Part shown: piece after piece, positions 28,325 through 36,683 of the stretch
Layout: each line of letters starts with the position of its first letter
Position numbering within the stretch: position 1 is the first letter of the stretch
Position numbers and translations under genes: made by a program
DNA from: Cytophagaceae bacterium
GTDB taxonomy: Bacteria; Bacteroidota; Bacteroidia; Cytophagales; Spirosomataceae
Length of the DNA: 64,000 bases
Direction of reading: 5' to 3'
Assembly (NCBI GenBank): GCA_947460975.1
Contig: CANHGO010000001.1
Location: 62,001-126,000 of the forward strand
Notes under the pieces: model-generated
Seen by the model: only the letters and a program-made list of their open reading frames with translations
Told to the model about the DNA's origin: nothing
The model's database searches: none

Positions 28325-31153
28325 TTATAATTTTGCTTCTATTCCTATAATTTGTACCACGGTTTGTGCCACAGCTGCTTTTGGATTAACTGCTACAAAA
28401 TACAAATCTTGCATACCTGTTGTCGGTTGGATTTCTACCTTTATCGCCGGCATAGGTGCACCACGACGCATTCCACCCCCACCACCAGGTTGAGCTGGAG
28501 TAGTTGGCGCGACCACTGGAGTTCCTAAAGGAGCACCTTTTTGAGCCGCATTTGGATTAGCAGCCGCTGGAGGGCCCCCAAAACTTGCTTGGGAAACCGC
28601 GATGAAATTCGTTTTACCAATTACCGGTCCTGTAGGAGAACCCAAGTGTACCTCAATCACTCCACCAGAAGCGCTTGATCTACCAGGGGCTGTTGCCGTA
28701 ATATCCAACGATTTGATTCCGGTTAAATCGATTGCCTTAAATCCAATATATGGATTTTGGCCAATCATATTCGTCGACTTAGACGGGGTAATCAATTGCT
28801 CGATGCCTGATTGCACATCTGCCTTTTCTGGATTTAAAAATGGATGACGCAATAATACCCACTTTTCAGATTGAACGGGAGCCATCTTTTTGTTTCCCTT
28901 ATCTAAGTAAGTAGCACGAAGAACAAACACGCCTTTTGTGGAAGCATGTTCTTGAGGGATAGTAGGCGATAAATCTCCTTTTAAGGCAATTGAATTATTT
29001 GCTTTAGGATCTGACAAACTCATGATATAAGTCACCATGGTTTTCGCATCTGCTTTTGAAATTTGTGGATGGGCAGCCATCGCATGATCACCCCAAACTC
29101 CATTTCCACCGGCGATCACCTTATTGGACAATTGATCAATCATGTTTTGTCCTTTATATTTATCGGCCACTTCTTGGTAGCTCGGTCCTACCGAACGTAC
29201 ATTTTTGATGTGGCAAGATTTACAGTCACTTTGATTGATCAACCGCAAACCAGCGGACGCAAACAAATCACTGTCGGCCTTCCGGTGCGACTGCGCCATT
29301 TCAATCGGATCGTAACCAGAAGGAATATAATCGAGCGTAGTAGCTACCGTCTCTTCTTTAATTCCATTTCCTAACATTCCGTCTTCTTTATCCTTAACAG
29401 TCACCTGGTAATTGATTTTTTGACTTGGGAAATAAAAGGATTTATTGGCCGAATTTAATACGATGTCCACTTCAGGTGCTTCGTTCCCTACTAATACTTC
29501 TAGTGAATTCGTATTGCTCGCTCCTTTTGCATCAGTAGCCTTCAAGGTTACTTGGTAGGTTCCAGGATTTGTCAACAACAATTCTGGGCTGGCGCCTTTC
29601 AAGGTTTTAACTAAAGTGCCTAATTTTTTAACGGTCCACGTATAGGTTAAGGCATCGCCATCAAAATCTTTTGTGCCTTCAGCAGACAATGTTGATTTGA
29701 AAGGAGCCGCACCTTTTAATTTAGATGCGGATATTTCTACTTGAGGTTTACGGTTTCCTCCTTGGTATTCAACTTTCACTAAGCGCGCATTGTCGTTTCC
29801 TTTGAACCAAGCCGAACCATATTCCAATACATATAAATCGCCATCAGGACTAAAGCTCATGTCAATAGCAGAGCCGAAATTTTGATTAGGAAGGAAGCGC
29901 TCCATGGATTTATAATTTCCTTTTTCGTCCATAGTTACGGCCATAATCCAACCGCGCATGAACTCAACGATCAACCATTTTCCTTCATAATAAGCCGGGA
30001 AAGCTCTTTTGGCTGTTGGGAAATCAGAACGGTGATATACGGGTCCACCCGTTGCACTTCTACCCGCAGCTCCCATCAATGGAAACTCTTCAGAATTAGC
30101 ATAAGGGTACCATAAGAAAGCATTTTGTGCGGGAGGCAATTCACGTAAACCTGTATTATTAGGTGAATCGTTGATTGGATTCGCCGGATTGAACTTAGGC
30201 CCCATGGCTAACGTCTCGAAATTAAAGTCGGTATATGGAATGTTATTTCCGATAAAGTAAGGCCAACCGAAAAATCCAGGACCTTTTGCTTGATTAAATT
30301 CATCATATCCGCGAGGTCCTTTAGGCCCATCCACAGAAGCATCTGGTCCTACTTCACCCCAGTAAATAAATCCAGTTTTTGAGTCAACACTCACGCGCCA
30401 AGGATTTCTGTGACCCATCGTGTATATTTCAGGCTTTGTTTTTGGTGTTCCTACCGGGAATAAGTTACCCTTAGGGATTGAATACGTACCATCTTTTTCA
30501 GGATGAATACGTAAGATTTTACCACGTAAATCATTGGTAGAAGCGGCCCCTCTTTGATCATCCCAATAGGCTTGACCTGGGCGTTCGTCTATCGGAGAAT
30601 ATCCATCATTGTTACTGTTACTTGTGTTGTTACCTATGGTTAAAAACAAGTTTCCTGATTTATCAAACGCCATTCCACCGCCAGTATGGCAACATTCCTC
30701 ACGTTGAACAGGAACGTCTAACATGATTTTTTGTTGGTCTACTAACAACTCCTCTCCCTTTAACTCCATGCGAGACAACACGTGCTTTTTCTCTGTTGGA
30801 TGTGCATAGTACACATAAAGCCAATGATTTTCTTTAAAATTGGGATCTAGGATTATGCCTTGTAAACCTTCTTCGGCTTCGCGAACGGTTCCGATCCGAT
30901 TGGTATATTTCGTGTTTACATTAATATGAGCAAGCACTTTTGTTTGATTGGTTTTGGGATCAAACTGTTTCACGTCACCCTTACGTTCGGCCAATAAAAT
31001 TCGACCATCGGGTAGAAAAGTCATCATCATCGGCTCGTCTAGCTTTTCAGCCAGAACTGTTTTGACAAATCGATTTTCGTCAGGGGCTTGTGCAAAGGAA
31101 CTTGATACATGTATAAAACATAAACAAGCTAAGAGAGCGTAAATTTTGTTCAT
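28325..31153 (-). CDS. PQQ-type sugar dehydrogenase with PKD, cytochrome c and C-terminal CBM-like domain
   Basis: A 942-residue exported multidomain protein. Signal peptide ends SSSFAQ. A soluble glucose/sorbosone-dehydrogenase propeller covers about 28-450 (FLPDGRILLAERKG, MGHRNPWRVSVD). A PKD domain follows (about 465-555, FDGDALTYTWTV). A class I cytochrome c with CKSCH near residue 642 and MVTYIMSLSDP comes next, and a carbohydrate-binding-like beta domain ends the protein, interrupted by a Gly/Pro/Ala-rich insert. It would oxidise a sugar in the periplasm and pass electrons through its own haem. The architecture is common in Bacteroidota, but substrate and PQQ use are unproven. No PQQ synthesis genes are in the window. 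Confidence 0.9.
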   Translation of the reverse strand: MNKIYALLACLCFIHVSSSFAQAPDENRFVKTVLAEKLDEPMMMTFLPDGRILLAERKGDVKQFDPKTNQTKVLAHINVNTKYTNRIGTVREAEEGLQGIILDPNFKENHWLYVYYAHPTEKKHVLSRMELKGEELLVDQQKIMLDVPVQREECCHTGGGMAFDKSGNLFLTIGNNTSNSNNDGYSPIDERPGQAYWDDQRGAASTNDLRGKILRIHPEKDGTYSIPKGNLFPVGTPKTKPEIYTMGHRNPWRVSVDSKTGFIYWGEVGPDASVDGPKGPRGYDEFNQAKGPGFFGWPYFIGNNIPYTDFNFETLAMGPKFNPANPINDSPNNTGLRELPPAQNAFLWYPYANSEEFPLMGAAGRSATGGPVYHRSDFPTAKRAFPAYYEGKWLIVEFMRGWIMAVTMDEKGNYKSMERFLPNQNFGSAIDMSFSPDGDLYVLEYGSAWFKGNDNARLVKVEYQGGNRKPQVEISASKLKGAAPFKSTLSAEGTKDFDGDALTYTWTVKKLGTLVKTLKGASPELLLTNPGTYQVTLKATDAKGASNTNSLEVLVGNEAPEVDIVLNSANKSFYFPSQKINYQVTVKDKEDGMLGNGIKEETVATTLDYIPSGYDPIEMAQSHRKADSDLFASAGLRLINQSDCKSCHIKNVRSVGPSYQEVADKYKGQNMIDQLSNKVIAGGNGVWGDHAMAAHPQISKADAKTMVTYIMSLSDPKANNSIALKGDLSPTIPQEHASTKGVFVLRATYLDKGNKKMAPVQSEKWVLLRHPFLNPEKADVQSGIEQLITPSKSTNMIGQNPYIGFKAIDLTGIKSLDITATAPGRSSASGGVIEVHLGSPTGPVIGKTNFIAVSQASFGGPPAAANPNAAQKGAPLGTPVVAPTTPAQPGGGGGMRRGAPMPAIKVEIQPTTGMQDLYFVAVNPKAAVAQTVVQIIGIEAKL

Positions 31154-31241
31154 AAAACAGGTTGATTTAATTATTTAACAAAAATGATACAATAATCAAT
31201 CAATTAAAAATTTAGCATTTATATTGCTACCAAAATTGAAT

Positions 31242-31255
31242 ATTTGTCGACAAAT
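31242..31255. promoter_or_regulatory. Perfect 14-base palindrome ATTTGTCGACAAAT
   Basis: A perfect dyad in the 127-base region between the divergent PQQ-dehydrogenase operon and the DUF4440-like gene, 25 bases before the latter's ATG. It is the most symmetrical site in that gap and a fair operator candidate for the minus-strand operon or for both units. Confidence 0.45.
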
Positions 31256-31280
31256 TTGTTTTAAACTAACCTAAAGACCT

Positions 31281-31706
31281 ATGAAATTGTTTATTCTATT
31301 ATTTTTATTGCCTTTGCATTCCTTATTTAGCCAGAAGAATACGGAACAAAAGGAAATTGAGCTCGTACTAAAAACACAAGAAAACTTATGGAATAAGGGG
31401 GATGTTCCAGGATTCATGGAATACTACGAAAAATCGGAAGACCTCAAGTTTATTGGCAAAAATGGTATTACAAGTGGTTGGAAAGCAACTTTACAACGAT
31501 ACCTCACTACGTATCCAGATCAAGAAACAATGGGGAATTTAACGTTTGACATCAAGGAAATCGACGTCACGGCTGGTAAAACGGCATGGATTTTGGGTAA
31601 ATGGCAATTAGTTCGACCCAAAAAAGGAGATGTGGGTGGATATTTCACAATTCTAATGAAAAAAATTAAGGGCCGTTGGCTCATTGTCAGAGACCACACT
31701 AGTTAA
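31281..31706 (+). CDS. Exported DUF4440/SnoaL-like (NTF2-fold) protein
   Basis: A 141-residue protein with signal MKLFILLFLLPLHSLFSQ and a single NTF2-like fold. The pattern IELVLKTQENLWNKGDVPGFMEYY at the start of the mature part and KKIKGRWLIVRDHTS at the end are typical of DUF4440 proteins. Such domains bind small ligands or act as simple enzymes; nothing here identifies a substrate. It ends one base before the convergent arsC-like gene, so the two share no terminator. It is divergent from the PQQ dehydrogenase operon. Confidence 0.75.
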   Translation: MKLFILLFLLPLHSLFSQKNTEQKEIELVLKTQENLWNKGDVPGFMEYYEKSEDLKFIGKNGITSGWKATLQRYLTTYPDQETMGNLTFDIKEIDVTAGKTAWILGKWQLVRPKKGDVGGYFTILMKKIKGRWLIVRDHTS

Positions 31707-31707
31707 T

Positions 31708-32307
31708 TTAAACCCTCGAAAAAACGTAAAACATTTCGCTGGCGATTTGTTTGGAACGTTCGTCATATTTTTGAGACTCAAGATTAGTATCGTCAAACTC
31801 CTTAGGATCCTCATATCGTACGGGGATTCTTGCTTCGGCGCCAGGGATAAATGGACAATTTTCATCTGCATGTGAGCAAGTCATAATGGTGGCAAAAATA
31901 CCATGGGGATTAATGACATCGTCGTACAATTTTGAAAAGACAATGATGGGTCTGGCGTCTTTTTGATGTAAAATAAAATAGATGGGATTTGAGTGGCCAT
32001 GCTTGGAAATGATAAAGCCTGAACGTTCTAAAGAATGAATCGTTCGTTCATTGCATACCGTGACTTCGACACCCCCCGAATAGCAAAAAGCTGGTATTTC
32101 AAAATAATCTGCAGCTGTTTGTGCCCAAATTTGGGAAAATTGTGATCGACGTGAATTATGCGTGCAAATGAAATTTAGTCGGATGGGCTGACCCTTCTCA
32201 CGCTTTGATTTGATGTAATCGATCAAGGGTTGAAGAACAGATTTACGCTCATCAGATATTTCAAGCGATAAAATTGATTCTATGTTTTCGTTTAACTTAG
32301 TATTCAT
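31708..32307 (-). CDS. arsC: Arsenate reductase, thioredoxin-coupled LMW-phosphatase type
   Basis: A 199-residue enzyme that reduces arsenate to arsenite. The P-loop CTHNSRRS gives the Cys-x5-Arg nucleophile (Cys48, Arg54). CSHADENC supplies Cys144 and Cys151 at the x6 spacing of thioredoxin-coupled ArsC, and YEDP (Asp167) matches the general-acid loop. About 40 extra residues precede the catalytic domain, making it longer than the 130-residue classical enzymes. It is the last gene of arsR-arsI-arsC, 11 bases after arsI. No arsenite efflux gene (arsB or acr3) lies in this cluster. Confidence 0.88.
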   Translation of the reverse strand: MNTKLNENIESILSLEISDERKSVLQPLIDYIKSKREKGQPIRLNFICTHNSRRSQFSQIWAQTAADYFEIPAFCYSGGVEVTVCNERTIHSLERSGFIISKHGHSNPIYFILHQKDARPIIVFSKLYDDVINPHGIFATIMTCSHADENCPFIPGAEARIPVRYEDPKEFDDTNLESQKYDERSKQIASEMFYVFSRV

Positions 32308-32318
32308 CTTCTATTCAA

Positions 32319-32825
32319 TTAGCAACAACCGGAACCTGGTGCGCATGTGTTAACGGTCGTTAAATCAGATAAACTTATTTTTTCTTTTGGGGAAACGGGC
32401 GGCATGCAACAAGCAGCAGCATCTTCTAAGGCATAATGTGGATCATTAAATTCGGCATCTTCATGAAAGTAATAAACTTCCCACTGAACACCATCAGGAT
32501 CTGTGGCCCAAAATTTATCTTGTATCGCATAACAGCATGATGTACCTATTTCCTCTTTAGAAACTATTCCTTGAGCCCTTGCTTTTTCTAATAAATTAGA
32601 CATTTCCTCAAATGTTTCCACTTGAAAACCTAGGTGACCAAAATTTGATTGAACACGATCTGAATTTTCGATAAATGAGATAATTAAAGAAGGTTTATCT
32701 AAAATATATTTTGCGTATCCTGGCTTTACCTTGTTAGCAGGCTGACCAAAAAAAGTTGAATAAAAATTCACGGAAGCCGCTAAATTGCTGACATAAAGTG
32801 AGACATGCATACGTGGAAAGCTCAT
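32319..32825 (-). CDS. arsI: ArsI/CadI-type VOC protein (C-As lyase-like)
   Basis: A 168-residue glyoxalase-fold dioxygenase. The ATG at 32825 lies 2 bases after the arsR stop; the TTG nine bases earlier is rejected. Metal ligands expected for ArsI are His7 (MHVSLYV), His64 (FGHLGF) and Glu116 (WEVYYF). The vicinal pair Cys97-Cys98 in TSCCY matches the substrate-binding pair of known C-As lyases. These enzymes break the carbon-arsenic bond of trivalent organoarsenicals. The C-terminal tail carries AACCMPP and ends CAPGSGCC, extra Cys pairs that may bind arsenic or metal. Position between arsR and arsC fits an arsenic role. Confidence 0.85.
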   Translation of the reverse strand: MSFPRMHVSLYVSNLAASVNFYSTFFGQPANKVKPGYAKYILDKPSLIISFIENSDRVQSNFGHLGFQVETFEEMSNLLEKARAQGIVSKEEIGTSCCYAIQDKFWATDPDGVQWEVYYFHEDAEFNDPHYALEDAAACCMPPVSPKEKISLSDLTTVNTCAPGSGCC

Positions 32826-32827
32826 AA

Positions 32828-33163
32828 TTAACAACAGTTAGATTTTTGTGTGATATAATAATCGTCAAAGAATGCTCCAAATAGGTTTCTAAACTCCGCC
32901 CATTTTTCTGGATTAATGCAATAGCAAATTGACACCCCTTCGATTGTACCCTGAATAAACCCTATTTCTTTTAATTCGCGTAAATGTTGGGAAATAGTTG
33001 CCTGGGCGAGTCCCAATTCCTGAACCAAATCCCCATTAATACAGGTAGTTGACCTAACTAAATACTGTAAAATCGCAATTCGCGCTGGATGTCCTAAAAC
33101 TTTAGCCATGTGTGCCATGGCATTCTGTTCTGTTGAAAATAAATCGGTTTTGGTAATCCCCAT
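32828..33163 (-). CDS. arsR: ArsR-family transcriptional repressor
   Basis: A 111-residue winged-helix repressor. The recognition helix LAQATISQHLRELKEIGF is typical. The usual ELCVCDL inducer site in helix 3 is not present; instead there is a single Cys41 (TTCINGDLV), a CYC pair at Cys80/Cys82 and a terminal pair Cys110-Cys111 (KSNCC). The arsenite site may therefore be built from Cys41 and distal Cys residues, as in atypical ArsR proteins. It heads arsR-arsI-arsC and would derepress the operon when arsenite or methylarsenite binds. A palindrome 12 bases before its ATG is a likely autoregulatory site. Confidence 0.88.
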   Translation of the reverse strand: MGITKTDLFSTEQNAMAHMAKVLGHPARIAILQYLVRSTTCINGDLVQELGLAQATISQHLRELKEIGFIQGTIEGVSICYCINPEKWAEFRNLFGAFFDDYYITQKSNCC

Positions 33164-33174
33164 GACATATTATT

Positions 33175-33186
33175 ATATTGCAATAT
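33175..33186. promoter_or_regulatory. Perfect 12-base palindrome ATATTGCAATAT before arsR
   Basis: This dyad lies 12 bases upstream of the arsR ATG within a longer A+T-rich near-symmetrical region. Its position and short A+T-rich arms fit an ArsR-family operator, so autorepression is likely. Confidence 0.55.
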
Positions 33187-33237
33187 TACGATCAATAATT
33201 TTGTATTACAAGAGGCATTTGAAAAATTGCAAAAAAA

Positions 33238-34110
33238 TTAATGATCTCCCTTCCTTTTGAGCAATACGCCTCCAGCAGCTTCTTTGATGATATTCGTAAA
33301 AATGAAGGCATTAGCATCATATTCAAGAACCAAATTCCGTAAATGCCGAACCTCGAAACGGGTCATGATCGTATAGAGAATGTCGGTCGGATGACTCACA
33401 TCAAAACTATCTTTCATGAATCCTCGTTCCCCTTTGTATACGGTAATTCCTTTCCCCATCTGCATGACAACGGCCTTTTTGATCTCTTCATGGTTTTTGG
33501 AAATAATCGTTACGCCGATGTATTCTTCCAGACCTTCGACGACATAGTCGATGCACCGAGTTGCAATAAAATACGTCAGCATGGCATAAAGTGCGGTCAC
33601 CATTCCTAAGCCAATCGCGGCAATTAAAAACAAGATGACATTAATCCCTAAAATGATTTCAGAAATGGTGAAACCGGAGCGTTTCAAGGTATATAGGGCT
33701 AAGACTTCAATCCCGTCGATGGCACATCCGCCCCTCATCCCCAAGCCGATACCCAAGCCTAAAAAGACTCCCCCAAAAATCGAAATCAATAATTTATCAG
33801 AGGTAATGACAGGATAGGGAATAAATGAAAGTGCTAAGGCCAATCCTATGACAGCTAATAAGGTTCGAATCGCAAAGTTTTTACTAATTAAATATCCGCC
33901 CATGATAATAAATGGCACATTACATAGTATCACCAACATAGTGATCGGAATATGATAAGTTTCATGAATCAAAAGTGCTACTCCAGTCACCCCCCCATCC
34001 AAGAAATGATTGGGGACTAAAAAACTTTCTAGGGCAAATCCGGCAAACAAAATGCCTGCGACAGCATAGAAAAAGTCTTGAACATTGTCTTTGATTGAAT
34101 GAGTACTCAT
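33238..34110 (-). CDS. YitT family membrane protein (DUF2179)
   Basis: A 290-residue membrane protein with about six hydrophobic helices (to about residue 205) and a cytoplasmic DUF2179 domain at the C terminus (about 215-285, with YTIMTRFEVRHLRNLV). FLDGGVTGVALLIH and GMRGGCAIDGIEVLALY are family blocks. YitT proteins are widespread and of uncertain function; the DUF2179 part resembles ligand-binding regulatory domains. Its ATG overlaps the stop of the cyclase gene by four bases, so the pair is translated together, which raises the possibility that its soluble domain or transport activity responds to the cyclase product. Confidence 0.85.
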   Translation of the reverse strand: MSTHSIKDNVQDFFYAVAGILFAGFALESFLVPNHFLDGGVTGVALLIHETYHIPITMLVILCNVPFIIMGGYLISKNFAIRTLLAVIGLALALSFIPYPVITSDKLLISIFGGVFLGLGIGLGMRGGCAIDGIEVLALYTLKRSGFTISEIILGINVILFLIAAIGLGMVTALYAMLTYFIATRCIDYVVEGLEEYIGVTIISKNHEEIKKAVVMQMGKGITVYKGERGFMKDSFDVSHPTDILYTIMTRFEVRHLRNLVLEYDANAFIFTNIIKEAAGGVLLKRKGDH

Positions 34111-36203
34111 GAATATTTAGATTTAATAATTTGTAAATGTTTTTCTTTTTGCGCTGCTCTTAAATTGCGAGCCGTGTCTGTAAAATAATGATGATTTTCT
34201 AAGAATTTAATTTGTATTTGATCCCAAACAGATTCTTCATTGACCACATTTCTAGCTTTTAACTCGTTGAATAATTGGTCGCCAATGGTAAAAAAATCAT
34301 CCCGACCTAAATAATCCAAATCTGCATCGGCAATAATTTCTTCTAATTTATTTTGGGGTTTTTGGGGGATTTTAGTGGCCATAATCATCCCGCAAATGAT
34401 TTCTATTTCAGGCAAAGTAAATCCGATATGAAATAAATGATCTTTGGCATATTGGCAGGAAATCTCTTCATGCCCATCGGCCTGAACTAAAAAACCAGTA
34501 TCATGAAAAAGTGCAGCTACCATAACTAGCTCTAAATCGCTCTCTCCTATTCCTTCTAAAATGGTAATTTTACGGGCACTTGTAAATACGTCGAGCGTAT
34601 GAGAAATCGAATGATAAAATAAGTTGGGAGATAAGTCGACAAGCAATTCAGATATCACCAAATCATACACTTCCAAAACTTTTGGGGTACAAAAACATTT
34701 TGAAAGGGCATAAATCTGCACCTCATTTTCTTTGCCTTTGACCTTAATGGCATCCAATTTTTGAAAATCAAAAAGTCCTGAATGATCCACATCTGAAACA
34801 ACGGATTCAGAAACCAGTATTTGTCCTGGTCCGGCATTTGAACATAGTCGGGCTGCTAAATTAACCGCATCACCAATCACCGTATAATTCATTTGATCCT
34901 TAGACCCTATATTTCCAGCGATGGCCTTTCCTCGATTGATGCCTATGCCGATTTCAATGGGATCCATTCCTTTTTCCCCTCTAAGCACATTGAAATCGAT
35001 AAGTAATTTCTGCATTTCGATGGCGGTCAACAAAGCCCTTTTAGTATCATCGTGGCCAAAAATAGGTGCGCCGTAAATGACCATTAAGGCATCGCCAATA
35101 ATCTTATCCAAGGTACCGTTGTACTTGAAAACCACCTCGATCATCAAGTCAAAATATTCATTCAAGGTTTTGACCACATCGATCGGATCCATGCGTTCAC
35201 TCATATTGGTAAAACCGCGGATGTCCGTAAATAAAGTGGTCAGCGTTAATTCTTGTCCGCCAAGATTCAATAAATCTTCATTTTCTAAAATCTTGTCGAC
35301 AATCTGTTTGGATACGTATTTCTTAAAAGTACTCTTTATTTTATCCAGGTAGGAAATATCCTCCATGGCAATCACTGTACCAATTTGCTCCCCGAGATCA
35401 TCGATCAGTGGAGAGATGGTCAGATTCACATTAACTGATTCATGTCCTACTTTGATTAAAAAGTTTTGTTCCGAATAAACCCTGACTTCCTGCTCAACTT
35501 TTTCTAAAAGAATCAATAATTCAGGATCCTTTTCAAATACAATTTGATAATGATTGCCCATGCATTCTTCGGCTGAAATGTGTGCGATTTTGACCGCCGT
35601 TTTATTGACGTAATCTATTTCACCAAACAAATTGGTCGTAATAACACCCGTATGAATCGACTCCATGATGTTATCATTAAATCGTTTCGATTCTAACAGT
35701 GTATCCAATAAAAACGTATTGTTATAAGCTACGCTAGCCTGAACAGAGATGGCTGAAAGCATCGCGGAATCCTCTATAGAGAAATCTGACATACCATTTC
35801 TAAGTTCCTTGTCAAAAATAACAATCGAGCCCAGCAATTGATTTTTCCCGGTGATAGGCGCAGCAATAGCAAATGATTTCTCTAATTTTTCTAGAAGATT
35901 AGTCTCAATAGGAACACAAGCATGCTTCTCTTTTTGAGTAGCTAAGGTATTTAAAAAACCTCTTTTTTTGTTGAAAATTATCTTTGACAGAACTTTTTCA
36001 TCCAAATTAAACACAGCCTTCGGGACGAATAAATCTGAGTTCTTTTCCTCAATTAAAACAAAACCACAGGAAGCATCTAAAATTCCACAGGTTCGAATTA
36101 AAATATCATGCAATAAATCATCCACATCCTCATGTTCAATCAGGGTATTGGTGATTTCAAGCAAAGTCTCTAATTCGAGCTGTTTGAAAGCAATATTATT
36201 CAT
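34107..36203 (-). CDS. GAF-PAS-adenylate cyclase-HD phosphohydrolase fusion
   Basis: A 698-residue cytoplasmic signalling protein. Order: GAF (about 11-165), PAS (about 173-285), a linker helix, class III cyclase (about 315-495) and an HD-type domain (about 510-690). In the cyclase, metal Asp327 (TDIRGF) and Asp371 (GDALMV) are present; Lys367 and Asp445 match the adenine-specifying pair, and Asn448 with Arg452 are the transition-state residues, so ATP cyclase activity is likely. The HD part shows His531/His535, FHDTG (His567-Asp568), His578 and Asp626/Asp628. Joining a synthase to a metal phosphohydrolase in one chain is unusual. It overlaps the YitT gene by four bases. Confidence 0.85.
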   Translation of the reverse strand: MNNIAFKQLELETLLEITNTLIEHEDVDDLLHDILIRTCGILDASCGFVLIEEKNSDLFVPKAVFNLDEKVLSKIIFNKKRGFLNTLATQKEKHACVPIETNLLEKLEKSFAIAAPITGKNQLLGSIVIFDKELRNGMSDFSIEDSAMLSAISVQASVAYNNTFLLDTLLESKRFNDNIMESIHTGVITTNLFGEIDYVNKTAVKIAHISAEECMGNHYQIVFEKDPELLILLEKVEQEVRVYSEQNFLIKVGHESVNVNLTISPLIDDLGEQIGTVIAMEDISYLDKIKSTFKKYVSKQIVDKILENEDLLNLGGQELTLTTLFTDIRGFTNMSERMDPIDVVKTLNEYFDLMIEVVFKYNGTLDKIIGDALMVIYGAPIFGHDDTKRALLTAIEMQKLLIDFNVLRGEKGMDPIEIGIGINRGKAIAGNIGSKDQMNYTVIGDAVNLAARLCSNAGPGQILVSESVVSDVDHSGLFDFQKLDAIKVKGKENEVQIYALSKCFCTPKVLEVYDLVISELLVDLSPNLFYHSISHTLDVFTSARKITILEGIGESDLELVMVAALFHDTGFLVQADGHEEISCQYAKDHLFHIGFTLPEIEIICGMIMATKIPQKPQNKLEEIIADADLDYLGRDDFFTIGDQLFNELKARNVVNEESVWDQIQIKFLENHHYFTDTARNLRAAQKEKHLQIIKSKYS

Positions 36204-36252
36204 GTCTTTGTTTTTTGCCCTCAGAATTTAATTCCATCGCTTCATAAAATAA

Positions 36253-36276
36253 ACCCTTCTAAAAGCTTAAAAGGGT
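36253..36276 (-). terminator. Weak hairpin after the STAS gene
   Basis: ACCCTT and AAGGGT arms enclose an A+T-rich loop with the inner dyad AAGCTT. On the minus strand it follows the STAS stop by 65 bases and is trailed by TTATTTTA, so it may partly separate the partner-switching genes from the cyclase gene. Confidence 0.4.
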
Positions 36277-36341
36277 AATATTTCATACATAAAAATGTAA
36301 ACCTCAAAGGTAAGACTTATTGGTAATTAGGAAAAAGAAAA

Positions 36342-36683
36342 TTAAAAATCAGCTAATGCTTCTTCTTTAGTCGCATAAACCGATGAGTATTTCGTTAAAC
36401 CCATAATTTTAAAAGTCTTGTCAACGATAGGTGCCAAATTATAATAGCCTAATTTCCCATCTACCTCCTGCAATTTTTCAATGATTTCAATCAGGATAGA
36501 AACCCCGATACTGTTGACCACTTTAGTCTGGGCCATATCTAATAAAAATCGGGTCTTTCCATTTGAAATGTTTTCGTAGCAAATGCCAGAAATCATTTCC
36601 CCACCTTCATTATTCAAATATCCCTCAGTTGTTAAAATTACTAAATCGTTCTCTTCTTGTATGCTTACGTTAAATTGGCTCAT
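36342..36683 (-). CDS. STAS-domain anti-anti-sigma factor
   Basis: A 113-residue SpoIIAA/RsbV-like protein. The loop VVNSIGVSIL places Ser58 at the position that the partner kinase phosphorylates, after the strand RFLLDMAQ. In the unphosphorylated state such proteins bind the kinase and free its target. The start overlaps the stop of the kinase gene by four bases, which supports a stoichiometric pair. The target that is released here (a sigma factor or other effector) is not encoded in the window. Confidence 0.88.
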   Translation of the reverse strand: MSQFNVSIQEENDLVILTTEGYLNNEGGEMISGICYENISNGKTRFLLDMAQTKVVNSIGVSILIEIIEKLQEVDGKLGYYNLAPIVDKTFKIMGLTKYSSVYATKEEALADF

